64,000 nt of DNA from Burkholderiales bacterium RIFCSPLOWO2_12_FULL_61_40. GTDB lineage: Bacteria; Pseudomonadota; Gammaproteobacteria; Burkholderiales; Burkholderiaceae_C. The stretch spans positions 1 to 64,000 of the forward strand of contig MESI01000005.1 in NCBI GenBank assembly GCA_001770935.1, in the 5' to 3' direction. The position numbers and the translations under genes were made by a program. Under the pieces are notes generated by a model. That model made no database searches. It was not told where the DNA came from and saw only the letters and a program-made list of their open reading frames with translations. Numbering within the stretch: the stretch's first letter is position 1; the number at the start of each line of letters is the position of its first letter. Of the stretch, positions 26,832 to 38,768 are shown one piece after another.

Positions 26832-27100
26832 GAGGGATTCTTTTTAGAAGAAGAAGGGACCAGCCGTGTAAACAGCCAGGGTTTTTCACTGGGAACCGGA
26901 TCATGGCCGCCAGCACACCAAGGATGGCACCGGGAAAGCCGGGATAATACAAGGTAGCTGCCTGCAGCCGCCCCATGGGCGTCTAAAGCCTTCAAGGCAT
27001 ACGCGGAGCAAGTGGGCTCAAAACGACAAGACGAGCCTAACCACGGGCTCAAAAACAGCCGGTACGCTCTAACGACACCGATAAGCACAAACTGCATCAT
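26828..27100 (-). CDS. yidD: Membrane protein insertion efficiency factor YidD
   Basis: A 90-residue protein with the whole family signature: YRLFLSPWLGSSCRFEPTCSAYALKALDAHG, then RLSRCHPWCAGGHDPVP. It contains an amphipathic helix that attaches to the inner membrane and aids YidC insertion. It overlaps rnpA upstream (ATGA) and yidC downstream. Confidence 0.95.
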   Translation of the reverse strand: MMQFVLIGVVRAYRLFLSPWLGSSCRFEPTCSAYALKALDAHGAAAGSYLVLSRLSRCHPWCAGGHDPVPSEKPWLFTRLVPSSSKKNPS

Positions 27101-27564
27101 GGAACCAAAGATGGCGGAGAGACTTGTACCGTCTGCCGCACGGAAGGTGTTAGCGCACGCTCAAACAACTTCAGCAACTCCATGCGCACGGCCAACCGAA
27201 GCGCGTCGGAAGTGGCACTTATAAACTGCGCACGGTCAAACCCAGTGCGCAAACGCACAACATGCGCTCCCTCCACCAAAGAGGGTTCAAATTCGGTGCA
27301 CACGCTGTAAATTTGGCGCTTGATGGTGTTGCGGGTCACTGCACGCTTGGCCCATCGTTTAGGAACCATGGCCCCCAACCATACACCGCGTTCGGCGAAC
27401 AAACGTGGCAACGCGACCTGCTGGTCCAGCAATGGTCGCGGCTCCAAAGCGCAACGGTGCAACGCAAAGTGCGTGGTTCTGGCCAGTGTTTGGCCAGCCA
27501 AAGCCGCCTGAAACTGGGTCCGTGTCTTCAGTCGTAGCACGTTCAGGTCACGAAAACTGCGCAC
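27097..27564 (-). CDS. rnpA: Ribonuclease P protein component RnpA
   Basis: A 155-residue basic protein that helps the RNase P RNA process pre-tRNA 5' ends. The RNR signature region reads KRWAKRAVTRNTIKRQIY, near residue 70. It is longer than the usual 115-130 residues because of a C-terminal extension, and a GTG at 27540 would give a shorter N-terminus nearer to homologues. It lies 47 bp downstream of rpmH. Confidence 0.93.
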   Translation of the reverse strand: MRSFRDLNVLRLKTRTQFQAALAGQTLARTTHFALHRCALEPRPLLDQQVALPRLFAERGVWLGAMVPKRWAKRAVTRNTIKRQIYSVCTEFEPSLVEGAHVVRLRTGFDRAQFISATSDALRLAVRMELLKLFERALTPSVRQTVQVSPPSLVP

Positions 27565-27611
27565 CAGCGTTGCTGGCGCACACTCCTACCGAGACTTGCC
27601 CGAGGCCTGTA

Positions 27612-27746
27612 TTAAACAGCCAGACGCTTGCGGCCCTTGGCACGGCGTGCGTTGATCACGGCACGTCCACCGCGGGTTTTCATGCGAACCAGAAAACCGT
27701 GGGTACGTGCGCGGCGAATTTTGGAGGGTTGGTAAGTGCGTTTCAT
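27612..27746 (-). CDS. rpmH: 50S ribosomal protein L34
   Basis: A 44-residue very basic protein reading [20 protein letters not shown] and ending [11 protein letters not shown]. It is complete and matches L34 along its length. It is the first gene of the leftward rpmH-rnpA-yidD-yidC unit and is divergent from dnaA across the origin region. It is shorter than common ORF cut-offs. Confidence 0.98.
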   Translation of the reverse strand: MKRTYQPSKIRRARTHGFLVRMKTRGGRAVINARRAKGRKRLAV

Positions 27747-28002
27747 TTGGATTTCCTGGCTAGCTCGGTTCTTGCCCAACCGCATTCAAGCGATGGGATC
27801 TCGGTCAAATCGCCCCAACACAATCAGGGCAACCCGAGATTATCGCAAATTTTCTGAAGCCCGGCAACACCTCACCTTACGGTGGACATGCAGCGTAATG
27901 CTAGAACTTGGTGGGTCACATGGGTAAATGTGGATAAGGTATTGATAAGTTAAAATTCATGCTGCAGCAATTTATAACTATCCACAGAAGCTGAAAAGAA
28001 AA
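27747..28002. other. rpmH-dnaA intergenic region, candidate oriC
   Basis: This 256-bp gap contains a perfect DnaA box in reverse (TGTGGATAA, 27929-27937), a one-mismatch box (CTATCCACA, 27978-27986) and, between them, an AT-rich stretch that could unwind. A third perfect box is at 29472-29480 beyond dnaA. The rpmH and dnaA promoters must also lie here. Which of the two gaps is the true origin cannot be settled by eye. Confidence 0.6.
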
Positions 28003-29415
28003 ATGTCCGAGGAACACCCCCTACACAGCAATGAGCCTTCTGGCCTCGATATTGGCCAGACTCTTTGGCAAAGCTGCATTGATCAGCTCGCCCAGGAGTT
28101 GCCAGAGCAGCAGTTCAACACCTGGATTAAACCCCTGAGCGCACAAGTTTCGGAGGATCTGTCAAAGGTCACTATTTTTGTTGCCAACCGTTTCAAGCTG
28201 GATTGGGTGCGCGCGCAATACAGTGGCCGAATCGCCACTTTGTTGGAAAAATTTTACGGACAGCCCGTTTTACTGGAGTTAGCGATTACTCCGCGGGAAG
28301 CTGTTGTTCGCAGCGCAATGGTGCAAAGACCGGTAGAGACTATTCCCTTGGAGGAGGCCCCCCAACTTGGGGAGGAAAGAAATCCGGGTAGCCTCAAACA
28401 CCGCCTCAATTCCATGCTGACATTCGAAAGTTTGGTGGAAGGCACCGCCAACCGCATGGCGCGGGCGGCGGCCATGCACGTGGCGACCATGCCGGGGCAT
28501 CTTTACAACCCCTTGTTCATCTACGGTGGAGTAGGCCTGGGGAAGACCCATTTGATGCACGCCGTAGGCAATCGATTGCTGTTGGATAAACCCGGATCCA
28601 AAGTTCTCTACATCCATGCAGAGCAATTTGTATCGGATGTGGTTAAGGCCTATCAGCGCAAGACTTTCGATGAATTCAAGGAACGTTACCACTCTCTGGA
28701 TTTGTTGTTGATCGATGATGTGCAGTTTTTTGCCAACAAAGATCGCACCCAGGAAGAGTTTTTTAATGCCTTTGAGGCCTTGCTGGCCAAAAAATCGCAC
28801 ATTGTGATGACCAGCGATACCTATCCCAAAGGCCTGGCTGACATCCATGAACGTCTGGTATCGCGTTTTGATTCGGGCTTAACCGTTGCCATTGAGCCGC
28901 CGGAACTGGAAATGCGGGTCGCAATTCTGATCAACAAAGCACATGCGGAAGGGTCTGAAATACCTGAAGAAGTCGCCTTCTTCGTAGCCAAGAATGTCCG
29001 CTCCAACGTGCGAGAGTTGGAAGGTGCTTTGCGCAAGATTCTTGCCTATTCACGGTTTAACCAAAAAGAGATTTCCATCCAACTCGCCCGCGAAGCATTG
29101 CGCGATTTGCTGTCCATCCAGAACCGCCAAATTTCTGTAGAGAACATCCAAAAAACTGTTGCGGATTACTACAAGATCAAAGTGGCGGACATGTATTCCA
29201 AAAAACGACCGGCCAGTATTGCCCGGCCGCGCCAAATCGCGATGTACCTGGCCAAAGAGTTAACCCAAAAAAGCCTGCCTGAAATTGGTGAATTGTTTGG
29301 AGGCAGAGACCACACAACCGTGCTGCATGCCGTGCGAAAGATTGGCGGAGAGCGTCAACAACTGACAGAGCTCAATCAACAGTTGCATGTGCTGGAGCAA
29401 ACGTTGAAAGGTTGA
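28003..29415 (+). CDS. dnaA: Chromosomal replication initiator DnaA
   Basis: A 470-residue protein. Domain I is near residues 15-90 ([25 protein letters not shown]). Domain II is a short linker. Domain III is AAA+, with Walker [15 protein letters not shown], Walker [10 protein letters not shown] and sensor II. Domain IV has the DNA-binding signature [13 protein letters not shown] near residue 440. It starts 256 bp from rpmH with an origin-like gap and has a DnaA box downstream before dnaN. Confidence 0.98.
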   Translation: MSEEHPLHSNEPSGLDIGQTLWQSCIDQLAQELPEQQFNTWIKPLSAQVSEDLSKVTIFVANRFKLDWVRAQYSGRIATLLEKFYGQPVLLELAITPREAVVRSAMVQRPVETIPLEEAPQLGEERNPGSLKHRLNSMLTFESLVEGTANRMARAAAMHVATMPGHLYNPLFIYGGVGLGKTHLMHAVGNRLLLDKPGSKVLYIHAEQFVSDVVKAYQRKTFDEFKERYHSLDLLLIDDVQFFANKDRTQEEFFNAFEALLAKKSHIVMTSDTYPKGLADIHERLVSRFDSGLTVAIEPPELEMRVAILINKAHAEGSEIPEEVAFFVAKNVRSNVRELEGALRKILAYSRFNQKEISIQLAREALRDLLSIQNRQISVENIQKTVADYYKIKVADMYSKKRPASIARPRQIAMYLAKELTQKSLPEIGELFGGRDHTTVLHAVRKIGGERQQLTELNQQLHVLEQTLKG

Positions 29416-29471
29416 ATGCAAAAACAAACCACCCCGCCTTCAAGTACCTGATAAAAAAGAAGAAAATGGCG

Positions 29472-29480
29472 TTATCCACA
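29472..29480 (+). promoter_or_regulatory. DnaA box between dnaA and dnaN
   Basis: A perfect TTATCCACA in the 125-bp dnaA-dnaN gap. It could belong to the origin or control dnaN. Confidence 0.75.
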
Positions 29481-29540
29481 GAAAATTGCGGCGCGCATTG
29501 CTGCCGTTCCAGTGACCGAGTTTAAAAAGAAGAGGTTGAC

Positions 29541-30647
29541 ATGATCGTATTGAAGGCAACGCAAGACAAAATTCTGTCGGTTTTGCAATCCGTGGCGGGT
29601 ATTGTTGAGCGCCGTCACACCCTGCCCATCTTGGCCAACATACTTCTGCGCAAGACAGGAACCTCGTTGCAACTCACCACCAGCGACCTGGAAATCCAGA
29701 TCCGCACCACCGCAGAGTTGGGTGGCGACATTGGAAACTTCACAACGACCATAGGCGCGCGAAAACTCATTGACATCCTGCGCACTATGCCATCGGACCA
29801 GACTGTGTCCTTGGAATCCAGCCAAAGCAAAGTCATCCTGAAGGGTGGAAAGAGCAAATTCACCCTTCAAACCATGCAGGCAGAGGACTTTCCGCTGGTG
29901 CAAGAGTCCGCCCATTTTGGACCTGTCTTTAGCGTCCCCCAAAAAACATTGAAGGGTCTGCTCAGCCAGGTCTCGTTTGCCATGGCGGTGCACGATATCC
30001 GCTACTACCTGAACGGAATCCTGTTCGTTGCTGAAGGCAATCAGTTGAGCCTGGTCGCCACCGATGGTCACCGCCTGGCCTTTGCCTCCGCCACGCTGGA
30101 TGTGGAAGTCCCCAAACAAGAGGTCATTCTGCCGCGTAAAACCGTGATTGAATTGCAGCGGTTGCTGTCGGACGTCGAGGGTGCGATTGAAATGCAGTTC
30201 GCGAATAACCAAGCCAAATTTACTTTTGATGGCATGGAGTTTGTCACCAAACTGGTCGAGGGTAAGTTCCCGGACTACAACCGCGTCATTCCCAAAAACC
30301 ACAAAAACAGCATCACCCTGGGTCGTACCGCACTGTTGTCCACTTTGCAGCGGACTGCTATTTTGACCAGCGACAAATTCAAGGGGGTTCGCCTGAACCT
30401 TGACCCCGGCACGCTGCGGGTCGCGTCCAACAACGCCGAACAGGAAGAGGCTATGGACGAGCTGGACATTGACTATGGCGGCGACAGTATTGAAATTGGT
30501 TTCAATGTCACGTACCTCATTGACGCCCTCACCAATATGACCCAGGACATGGTGACCCTGGAACTGTCCGATGGGAACAGTTCTGCTTTGTTCACCATTC
30601 CCAACAACGCCACCTTCAAGTACGTGGTGATGCCCATGCGAATTTAA
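29541..30647 (+). CDS. dnaN: DNA polymerase III beta clamp
   Basis: A 368-residue sliding clamp with three similar domains. It starts MIVLKATQDKILSVLQSVAGIVERRHTLPILANIL, contains the family blocks GKFPDYNRVIP and YLIDALTNM, and ends YVVMPMRI, which forms part of the peptide-binding cleft. AAGAGG lies seven bases before the ATG. Order dnaA-dnaN-gyrB; recF is absent between dnaN and gyrB, as is usual in Burkholderiales. Confidence 0.98.
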   Translation: MIVLKATQDKILSVLQSVAGIVERRHTLPILANILLRKTGTSLQLTTSDLEIQIRTTAELGGDIGNFTTTIGARKLIDILRTMPSDQTVSLESSQSKVILKGGKSKFTLQTMQAEDFPLVQESAHFGPVFSVPQKTLKGLLSQVSFAMAVHDIRYYLNGILFVAEGNQLSLVATDGHRLAFASATLDVEVPKQEVILPRKTVIELQRLLSDVEGAIEMQFANNQAKFTFDGMEFVTKLVEGKFPDYNRVIPKNHKNSITLGRTALLSTLQRTAILTSDKFKGVRLNLDPGTLRVASNNAEQEEAMDELDIDYGGDSIEIGFNVTYLIDALTNMTQDMVTLELSDGNSSALFTIPNNATFKYVVMPMRI

Positions 30648-30681
30648 GGCCATCGAAACGACAGGCCTTCCGGACCCAAGG

Positions 30682-33358
<2,677 letters not shown>

Positions 33359-33359
33359 G

Positions 33360-33418
33360 TGTAGGTTCTCACAATTGCCGAGAACTTTCTCACCAAACGA
33401 GAATTTAGTAGGTTCTCA
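33360..33418. repeat. Cluster of TTCTCA/GAGAA repeats at the island edge
   Basis: TTCTCA occurs at 33366, 33387 and 33413, and GAGAA at 33380 and 33399, so direct and inverted copies alternate. The block starts with TGTAGG two bases after the gyrB stop. It could be a transposon end with transposase sites, or operator sites for the sigma-54 activator downstream, or a weak gyrB terminator. Confidence 0.45.
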
Positions 33419-33548
33419 GTTTTACTGTAAGAATTTGTAGACGTGCGCAAAGTTTTGCCGCTCAGATAAGGTGCGCCTTCGTCACAAGAACCCGATGAAT
33501 TTTTGGTAAAAATTCTTACATCAACGTCCATTTGTTTATTATTCAACG

Positions 33549-35081
33549 GTGGCAAATAAACAATGGCTAATATCCTGGATTGGCAACGCTGATCACATCG
33601 CATCTGAAGATCCCTCCGGTTCTGGTAGCGGTCCAATTGCGACTGCTCTGCTCGGAGGTGTACGCTACGACCGAATCTGCCTGCTGACCAATTACGGGCA
33701 TGAGCGGGGCGTTACCTTTTGTGCTTGGCTTGAAAAGAAGTGCGGCTACCTAGATAGCGCCGTCGATTTGCAAGAGATCGATCTGCTTAGTCCCATTCAC
33801 TACGCGTCGATTTACAACGAGGTCAGCAAACACCTCAAGAATTTGGGGTTGCCGCATGACGATGTTGAACTGACTTTCCACCTCAGTCCAGGCACTCCAG
33901 CCATGGTGGCGATCTGGATCATGCTGGCGAAGACGCGTTTTCCCGCAAAGTTAATCCAAACTTCGCAGAAGGGCGGACTCGAATCCGTAGACTTTCCATT
34001 TGATCTCGCTAACGACTTTCTGCCCGAGTTTCTCCAGCGTAGCGGCGAGCGAATCGACCGCCTAATTCAAGGCCCTACAGAGACCGCTCCGCATTTCAGC
34101 AAAATCGTTCACCGTAGTGAATCCGTCAAAAAGCAGATCCACTTGGCTCAGCGAATCGCTTTGCATGACGTTCCCGTGCTGATCCTGGGCGAAACGGGTA
34201 CCGGCAAAGAACTCTTTGCCGAGGCGATCAGGGCATCTAGCGAACGGGCCGACAAGCCATTCATCACTGTTAATTGTGGAGCTATTGCGCCCGAGTTGGC
34301 CAATTCGGAACTGTTTGGTCACGTCAAGGGGGCCTTTACCGGTGCCGCGAGCCATCGCAAGGGCCACTTCCAAGAGGCACACGGTGGTACGCTGTTTCTC
34401 GATGAAGTGGGGGACCTTCCGCTGGAGACACAGGTTCGTCTGCTCCGGGCACTGCAGGTGAAGGAAGTTACGCCTCTTGGTGACTCAAAACCCATCAAGG
34501 TTGATGTTCGCGTCATTGCGGCGACACATCGCGATCTTGCTGCCGATGTAGCCACAGGTCACTTCCGTGAAGACTTGTTCCACCGCCTTGCGGTTGGCAT
34601 TCTCCGGTTACCGCCCTTACGAGAGCGAGAAGGTGACATTGATTTGCTGGTTGATACGTTCCTTAACCAAATCAACGCTGACGCGAGAGGTAAACCGGAG
34701 GCTCAAGATAAGAGACTTTCCATTGATGCAAGAAAAATTCTTATCGCTTACGCTTGGCCTGGCAACATTCGCGAGTTGTATCACTCGCTCCTTCGGGCCG
34801 CGATCTGGTCAACCGGTGCAGAGATTCAGTCTGATGATGTTCGATCATCCTTGTTGCAAATCCAACGGCTAAGCGACAACGTCATGGGGCGACCGCTTTC
34901 ACAAGGGTTTGATCTACAAGAACTTTTGGACGAAATATCACGAGACTACGTGAATAGAGCACTCAAGCAAACTGCTGATCGGAGGACTTTGGCCGCAAAG
35001 CTTCTGGGGTTTGCCAATCACCAGACATTGGGCAATTGGATTAAGCGTTTGGGTCTAGTAGACCGTCAACTTGATTCTTGA
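33549..35081 (+). CDS. Sigma-54 enhancer-binding activator with RtcR-like CARF sensor
   Basis: A 510-residue protein. Residues 1-155 resemble the CARF sensor of RtcR: LLTNYGHERG, then TFHLSPGTPAMVAIWIMLAKTRFPAKLIQTS. Residues 175-410 are an AAA+ domain with Walker A GETGTGKE, the sigma-54-contacting GAFTGA loop and Walker B GGTLFLDEVG. The C-terminus is a Fis-like helix-turn-helix ending QTLGNWIKRLG. CARF domains bind cyclic oligonucleotides or RNA ends with 2',3'-cyclic phosphates. No rtcBA genes are adjacent. The stop codon abuts an IS630 remnant. The only sigma-54 promoter I found in the island is upstream of Thoeris. Confidence 0.85.
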   Translation: MANKQWLISWIGNADHIASEDPSGSGSGPIATALLGGVRYDRICLLTNYGHERGVTFCAWLEKKCGYLDSAVDLQEIDLLSPIHYASIYNEVSKHLKNLGLPHDDVELTFHLSPGTPAMVAIWIMLAKTRFPAKLIQTSQKGGLESVDFPFDLANDFLPEFLQRSGERIDRLIQGPTETAPHFSKIVHRSESVKKQIHLAQRIALHDVPVLILGETGTGKELFAEAIRASSERADKPFITVNCGAIAPELANSELFGHVKGAFTGAASHRKGHFQEAHGGTLFLDEVGDLPLETQVRLLRALQVKEVTPLGDSKPIKVDVRVIAATHRDLAADVATGHFREDLFHRLAVGILRLPPLREREGDIDLLVDTFLNQINADARGKPEAQDKRLSIDARKILIAYAWPGNIRELYHSLLRAAIWSTGAEIQSDDVRSSLLQIQRLSDNVMGRPLSQGFDLQELLDEISRDYVNRALKQTADRRTLAAKLLGFANHQTLGNWIKRLGLVDRQLDS

Positions 35082-35545
35082 TCAATCTTGGGATAGGCCC
35101 AGGCCATTTTTTTGGCGCGCCTTGCTCAGGTTGAATTGCCAACGCACCGGCTTGCCCTCGACGTTCCTCTGCGAGCAGATGGCATCGAGTTCGCGTTGCA
35201 ATTGCCCTTTGTCCGCGATCCGCTTCTTGAACACCGTCCGGCCCAATACCGCAAATTCCAGTTCGGCGATGTTGAGCCATGACCCATGCTTGGGCGTGTG
35301 TTTGATCTCGATTTTTTGGGCCAGTCGGCGTGCCTCCTCAGGCGGGAATGTGGCGTAAAGCGCGCCCTTGGTGTGGGTGTTGAGGTTGTCGCACACCAGC
35401 GTGATCCTCTTCGCTTGGGGAAACATCTGGTCGAGTTCACTGCACACGCCAGCGAAATCGGCCTTTTTGCGATGCTCTGTCACCACCAGGCACTTGCGCA
35501 GGCCCGCCGCGGGCTGGCTGATCATCATCACTTCCGCCAGACCGC
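35082..35545 (-). pseudogene. IS630-family transposase, C-terminal remnant
   Basis: The minus strand encodes the second half of an IS630 DDE transposase: AGLRKCLVVTEHRKKADFA, VCDNLNTHTKGALYATFPP with the second Asp, and KHTPKHGSWLNIAELEFAVL with the final Glu. The first half is found at 35928-36374, separated by an IS66 fragment, and about 100 residues between them are missing. Its stop codon touches the stop of the sigma-54 activator, so no terminal repeat is left on this side. Confidence 0.85.
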
Positions 35546-35931
35546 AGCGTAAGCGGCTGCCCGAGGGCAGTGCCACGGCCAAGGCGATTGACTACAGTTT
35601 GAACCGCTGGCAAGCGCTTACAAATTACTTGGCCGATGGCAACGTCCAAATTGATAACAACCATCTTGAGAATCTGATTCGGCCATGGGCAATGGGGCGC
35701 CCGGCTTGGTTGTTCGCAGGCAGTGAGCTGGCCGGCCAACGTGCTGCCGTCGTGATGAGCTTGCTGCAGTCAGCAAAGCTGCATGGTCATGATCCGTGGG
35801 CCTATCTGCGGGACGTGCTGACAAGATTGCCAACGCACATGAACAGCCGCATCGAGGAACTGCTGCCACACCGCTGGCAACCGCAAACCTGAATTGGCGG
35901 CACGGTCAAGGTGCCGTGCCCAGCCGGTTAC
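35546..35931 (+). mobile_element. Truncated IS66 element (right part)
   Basis: The segment holds the last part of an IS66 TnpC (see 35551-35892) and ends with CCGGTTAC, which read from the other strand starts GTAACCGG, like IS66 termini beginning GTAA. The left end, tnpA, tnpB and most of tnpC are absent. It interrupts the IS630 transposase gene. Confidence 0.65.
35551..35892 (+). pseudogene. IS66 transposase TnpC, C-terminal fragment
   Basis: About 113 codons reading KAIDYSLNRWQALTNYLADG, then QIDNNHLENLIRPWAMGRPAWLFAGS, then VLTRLPTHMNSRIEELLPHRW. This is the end of the IS66 DDE domain, including the final Glu region (NHLEN). No start codon or upstream transposase sequence belongs to it; the open frame upstream is antisense IS630. 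Confidence 0.88.
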
Positions 35932-36374
35932 CCTTCATGGCTGTAGGAGGAAGCGAAACCGAGTTCCACAATCTTGGTACCCAGCAATCGCAGCGTCCAA
36001 TGGTCGTGCCCATCAGGCGCCTTCGAGCAGGCAATGGCCGTGATCATGGCGGCTTGCTTGGCATCAAGCTTGGGTTTGGCGCCTGGGCGAGGCAGTTCGC
36101 TCAATGCGTCCTCCAGGCCGCCTTCGGTAAAACGTTTTCGGATTTTCAAAACCGTCGGCAACGTAACGTCCAAGGCTGAGCAGATATCCTGATGGGAGTG
36201 GCCATTGCCGAGTTTGGCCAATATACGTGCGCGGGTGATCACGCGAGCGCTGTTGACGCCCTTATGGATGATGGCAAATAGGTGCTCTTGCTCTTCATCG
36301 GTGAGTTCCACGTCATGGTTGGGTGCGTTTTGGGGCATGCCTGTCTCCTCATGGTTGGAATAATTTCCGAACAT
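35928..36374 (-). pseudogene. IS630-family transposase, N-terminal remnant
   Basis: The minus strand encodes the DNA-binding half of an IS630 transposase: ELTDEEQEHLFAIIHKG, then HSHQDICSALDVTLPTVLKIRKRFTEGGLEDAL (helix-turn-helix) and DHWTLRLLGTKIVELGFASSYSHE, where it breaks at the IS66 end. An internal ATG at 36338 is the likely original start. It is the same element as 35082-35545, and the flanking bases 35932-35939 may be the IS66 target site. Confidence 0.85.
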
Positions 36375-36662
36375 CAGAGACCATAAATTGGCCCGTCAGC
36401 CAAGCATTTGCGTTTTATTAACAAATCAAGTTGCCTGTCTACTAGAAGCGGAACAACAAAAAAACTAAAAGTAGAGGTGGCACGGCTTTCGCAAAGTAGT
36501 CCACGCTGAGCAAATCACTCATCAAGCCAGAGCATCTGCTCCCGGCCTTTGCAGTGGGCGAGCTTCACCGATACGGCCGTGAAGTCCAGCCGCCAGCAGA
36601 CTCAAAAAAGCCGCAGCCTCCTGATTCGCAGCCGGATGTTGTGGCCCGCACCCGGCAATCGT
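36375..36662. other. Gap between IS630 remnant and brxL
   Basis: The first 100 bp are AT-rich and featureless. Bases 36517-36660 are GC-rich and open on the plus strand (HLLPAFAVGELHRYGREV), but I cannot match this to a family. It lies downstream of the BREX operon and may be debris of a lost gene. No clear terminator was seen. Confidence 0.4.
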
Positions 36663-38768
36663 TCAGACCTTGTAGATGTCGACCTTGGTCTCAAGACACT
36701 TGCGCAAGCTCATGTCCATGGACCCGATCTCGAACCAGCTGGCAGGCTTTTGGTAGAAGTCTAGGCCGCGACCAATCTTGATGACCCATCTGTTGTCGAG
36801 TCGGATTTCTCGATCGTGTAGGTGGGGGTTCACGTTGATCTCCAACTCCACATCCTGCTCAAGCAGGCTTTGACGCAGTTGATCGAGCTTGTCGTTCATG
36901 TCGGCCAAGGGCGTCGTGTCGTCAAAGCTGGTGAGCAGTGAGATCTTGCGCACCGTGCCGGCCTTCATGATGGCCTCGCAGAACCGCACAAAGTTCTGGA
37001 TCTGATGAGGCATGCGAATGTACGGGTCTTCCACCTGGACCATCTTGGCACCCTTCAGATAAGGCCCCATGATCGACTCGTACGTGTGACCGGCGTCCCC
37101 ATAAAGGATGGTGAAGTGCTGTTCGGCAAGCCCAGGCTCAGGTGCAGCGATCGCAGACGTTGGGGCAACATCAACGGCGGCCTTCTCCACCGACGGTGCC
37201 GTCTCAATAGGTGCAAGGTCGCTTGCTATACCGTGTGACTCACCTTGAACCAACGAACCCGCCTCTGATGGGCTCAGCGACGTCCGGGCGGGCTGCTGCG
37301 TGGCACTTGCATCCTTCGACTCAGGGCAGAACACCTCCACTTCCGCACCGTCAACGCGCAGGTATGAAAGGTTGATGCGCGCAAACTCGTCATCGGGCTT
37401 GCGCTTGTTCATCTGCTCTTTCACCCGGCGGCGGCACTCTACCGCATAGGCCACGTATTCCTCAAACTCTTCGTCTGTGGCCGTGCCAGTTGGGTGCATG
37501 ATCTTGAGGAAGGCGCACACCGTTTTCTTTATGCCCTTCTCGTCCCGCCCTTCCACCGACTTGCCCAAGCGAATGCGTTTGGAGACCTCCTCGTACCGGT
37601 TCGTGTGTTTGAACTGGTGGTGAAAAGCCTCGGCCAAGTAGTCGGTAATGAACCCGTAGCTGTTCGTCAGGAACGCGCTGCTGTTCTTGGGCATCTCCCA
37701 ACCAGGGATGTAGGCCGCAAAGCGGTCCATCACAGCCAAGTCGAATTCAGCCGGAAGCGGCTGAAACAAGTCGTGTTTGACTGAATTCACCACTTGGCTG
37801 ACGGACAGGTCGAAGTTCCCCACAAAGCTCAGGCTGGCATCGGCAATGACTTCTGCCCCACGGGAGAAGCGCCCGTTGGCCATGAAGTCTTTCATGATCT
37901 GGATCGTGTCAGGATCCTTGACCTTGATGCCCCCCACCTCGTCAAACGCCACCGTGTCCCAAAAGCCCACCAGGCCCACCTTGCGCCGGGCGTTGTTGTA
38001 AAACAGGGTTGACTTTGTGGCTTGTCCGCCAGAAATAAGCGTTGCGTAGGGAGAGAACTCGCTGAAGAAATATGACTTGCCCGTGCCGCGCGGCCCCAGT
38101 TCAATATAGTTGTAGTTGGGCTCCACCAACGCAGCCAAGCGAGCGATGAAGTGCATCTGTACCCGCTTTGACAGCTTGTCCGGTTCCAGTCCCACGGTGC
38201 GCAGGATGACGGATACCCATTCATCTCGCGTGAACTGCTTGCGGCCCTCGCAGTAACGATCAAAGTCAAACCGGCTGATCTGGATCGGCCGCATGTCTTC
38301 CACATGGAAGGCGTAGTCGTCGTCCTCAATTGGGTTGTGCCCCAGCGTCACTTCGGCCCAGATGCCGCCTTCGAGCAAGCGGTCGTTATCCCGATAAAAC
38401 TTCTCCCCGATGGCAATGCGCTGGGAGTTGAAGTTTTCCAACGAAGCCCAGTGCCGCTTCTCCTTCTCGACATAGCGAACGTGCACCTTGTCGATAAAGC
38501 GGTGCTTGCCTTTGGTCGCCACCTTGGACTGTGCAGCGTTCGCCTCATCGGGCTTGACGTAGTTGTCCTGCAGGCTGGCAATCACCGCCTCCATTCCCGA
38601 GTCCATCTCCGCCTGGTCGTCGCTCGCGCAGAAGCGCGCTAGCAAGAACTCCAACACGAAGGTGGGCACATTGGTGCCCTTTTTAATGCGATGAAGCAGA
38701 TCCTTGCGCAGGACCTTGCCATCAAAGGTATCGATCAGTTTGCAGTCGAGTTCGTTCATGGTGTTCAT
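36663..38768 (-). CDS. brxL: BREX Lon-protease-like protein BrxL
   Basis: A 701-residue AAA+ protein. The P-loop region reads ELGPRGTGKSYFF near residue 230 and Walker B lies in VAFDEVGGIKVKDPD, with the family blocks ISGGQATKSTLFYNN and PGWEMPKNSSAFLTNSYGF. BrxL forms ring-shaped DNA-binding hexamers or dodecamers in type 1 BREX. A variable Pro/Ala-rich linker (residues 470-560) leads to a C-terminal domain of about 130 residues. It is last in the operon, overlapping pglZ by 4 nt (ATGA). brxL is typical of BREX-1 and BREX-4, whereas this operon begins with brxE. Confidence 0.9.
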   Translation of the reverse strand: MNTMNELDCKLIDTFDGKVLRKDLLHRIKKGTNVPTFVLEFLLARFCASDDQAEMDSGMEAVIASLQDNYVKPDEANAAQSKVATKGKHRFIDKVHVRYVEKEKRHWASLENFNSQRIAIGEKFYRDNDRLLEGGIWAEVTLGHNPIEDDDYAFHVEDMRPIQISRFDFDRYCEGRKQFTRDEWVSVILRTVGLEPDKLSKRVQMHFIARLAALVEPNYNYIELGPRGTGKSYFFSEFSPYATLISGGQATKSTLFYNNARRKVGLVGFWDTVAFDEVGGIKVKDPDTIQIMKDFMANGRFSRGAEVIADASLSFVGNFDLSVSQVVNSVKHDLFQPLPAEFDLAVMDRFAAYIPGWEMPKNSSAFLTNSYGFITDYLAEAFHHQFKHTNRYEEVSKRIRLGKSVEGRDEKGIKKTVCAFLKIMHPTGTATDEEFEEYVAYAVECRRRVKEQMNKRKPDDEFARINLSYLRVDGAEVEVFCPESKDASATQQPARTSLSPSEAGSLVQGESHGIASDLAPIETAPSVEKAAVDVAPTSAIAAPEPGLAEQHFTILYGDAGHTYESIMGPYLKGAKMVQVEDPYIRMPHQIQNFVRFCEAIMKAGTVRKISLLTSFDDTTPLADMNDKLDQLRQSLLEQDVELEINVNPHLHDREIRLDNRWVIKIGRGLDFYQKPASWFEIGSMDMSLRKCLETKVDIYKV

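Noticed and set aside
33419-33548. Sigma-54 autoregulated promoter for the CARF activator
   Set aside because: No GG-N10-GC pair with correct spacing; the closest (33364) has 11 bases between the doublets.
36554-36781. Plus-strand frame of 75 codons upstream of the brxL stop
   Set aside because: It overlaps the brxL 3' end and matches no family I know; noted only as possible debris.
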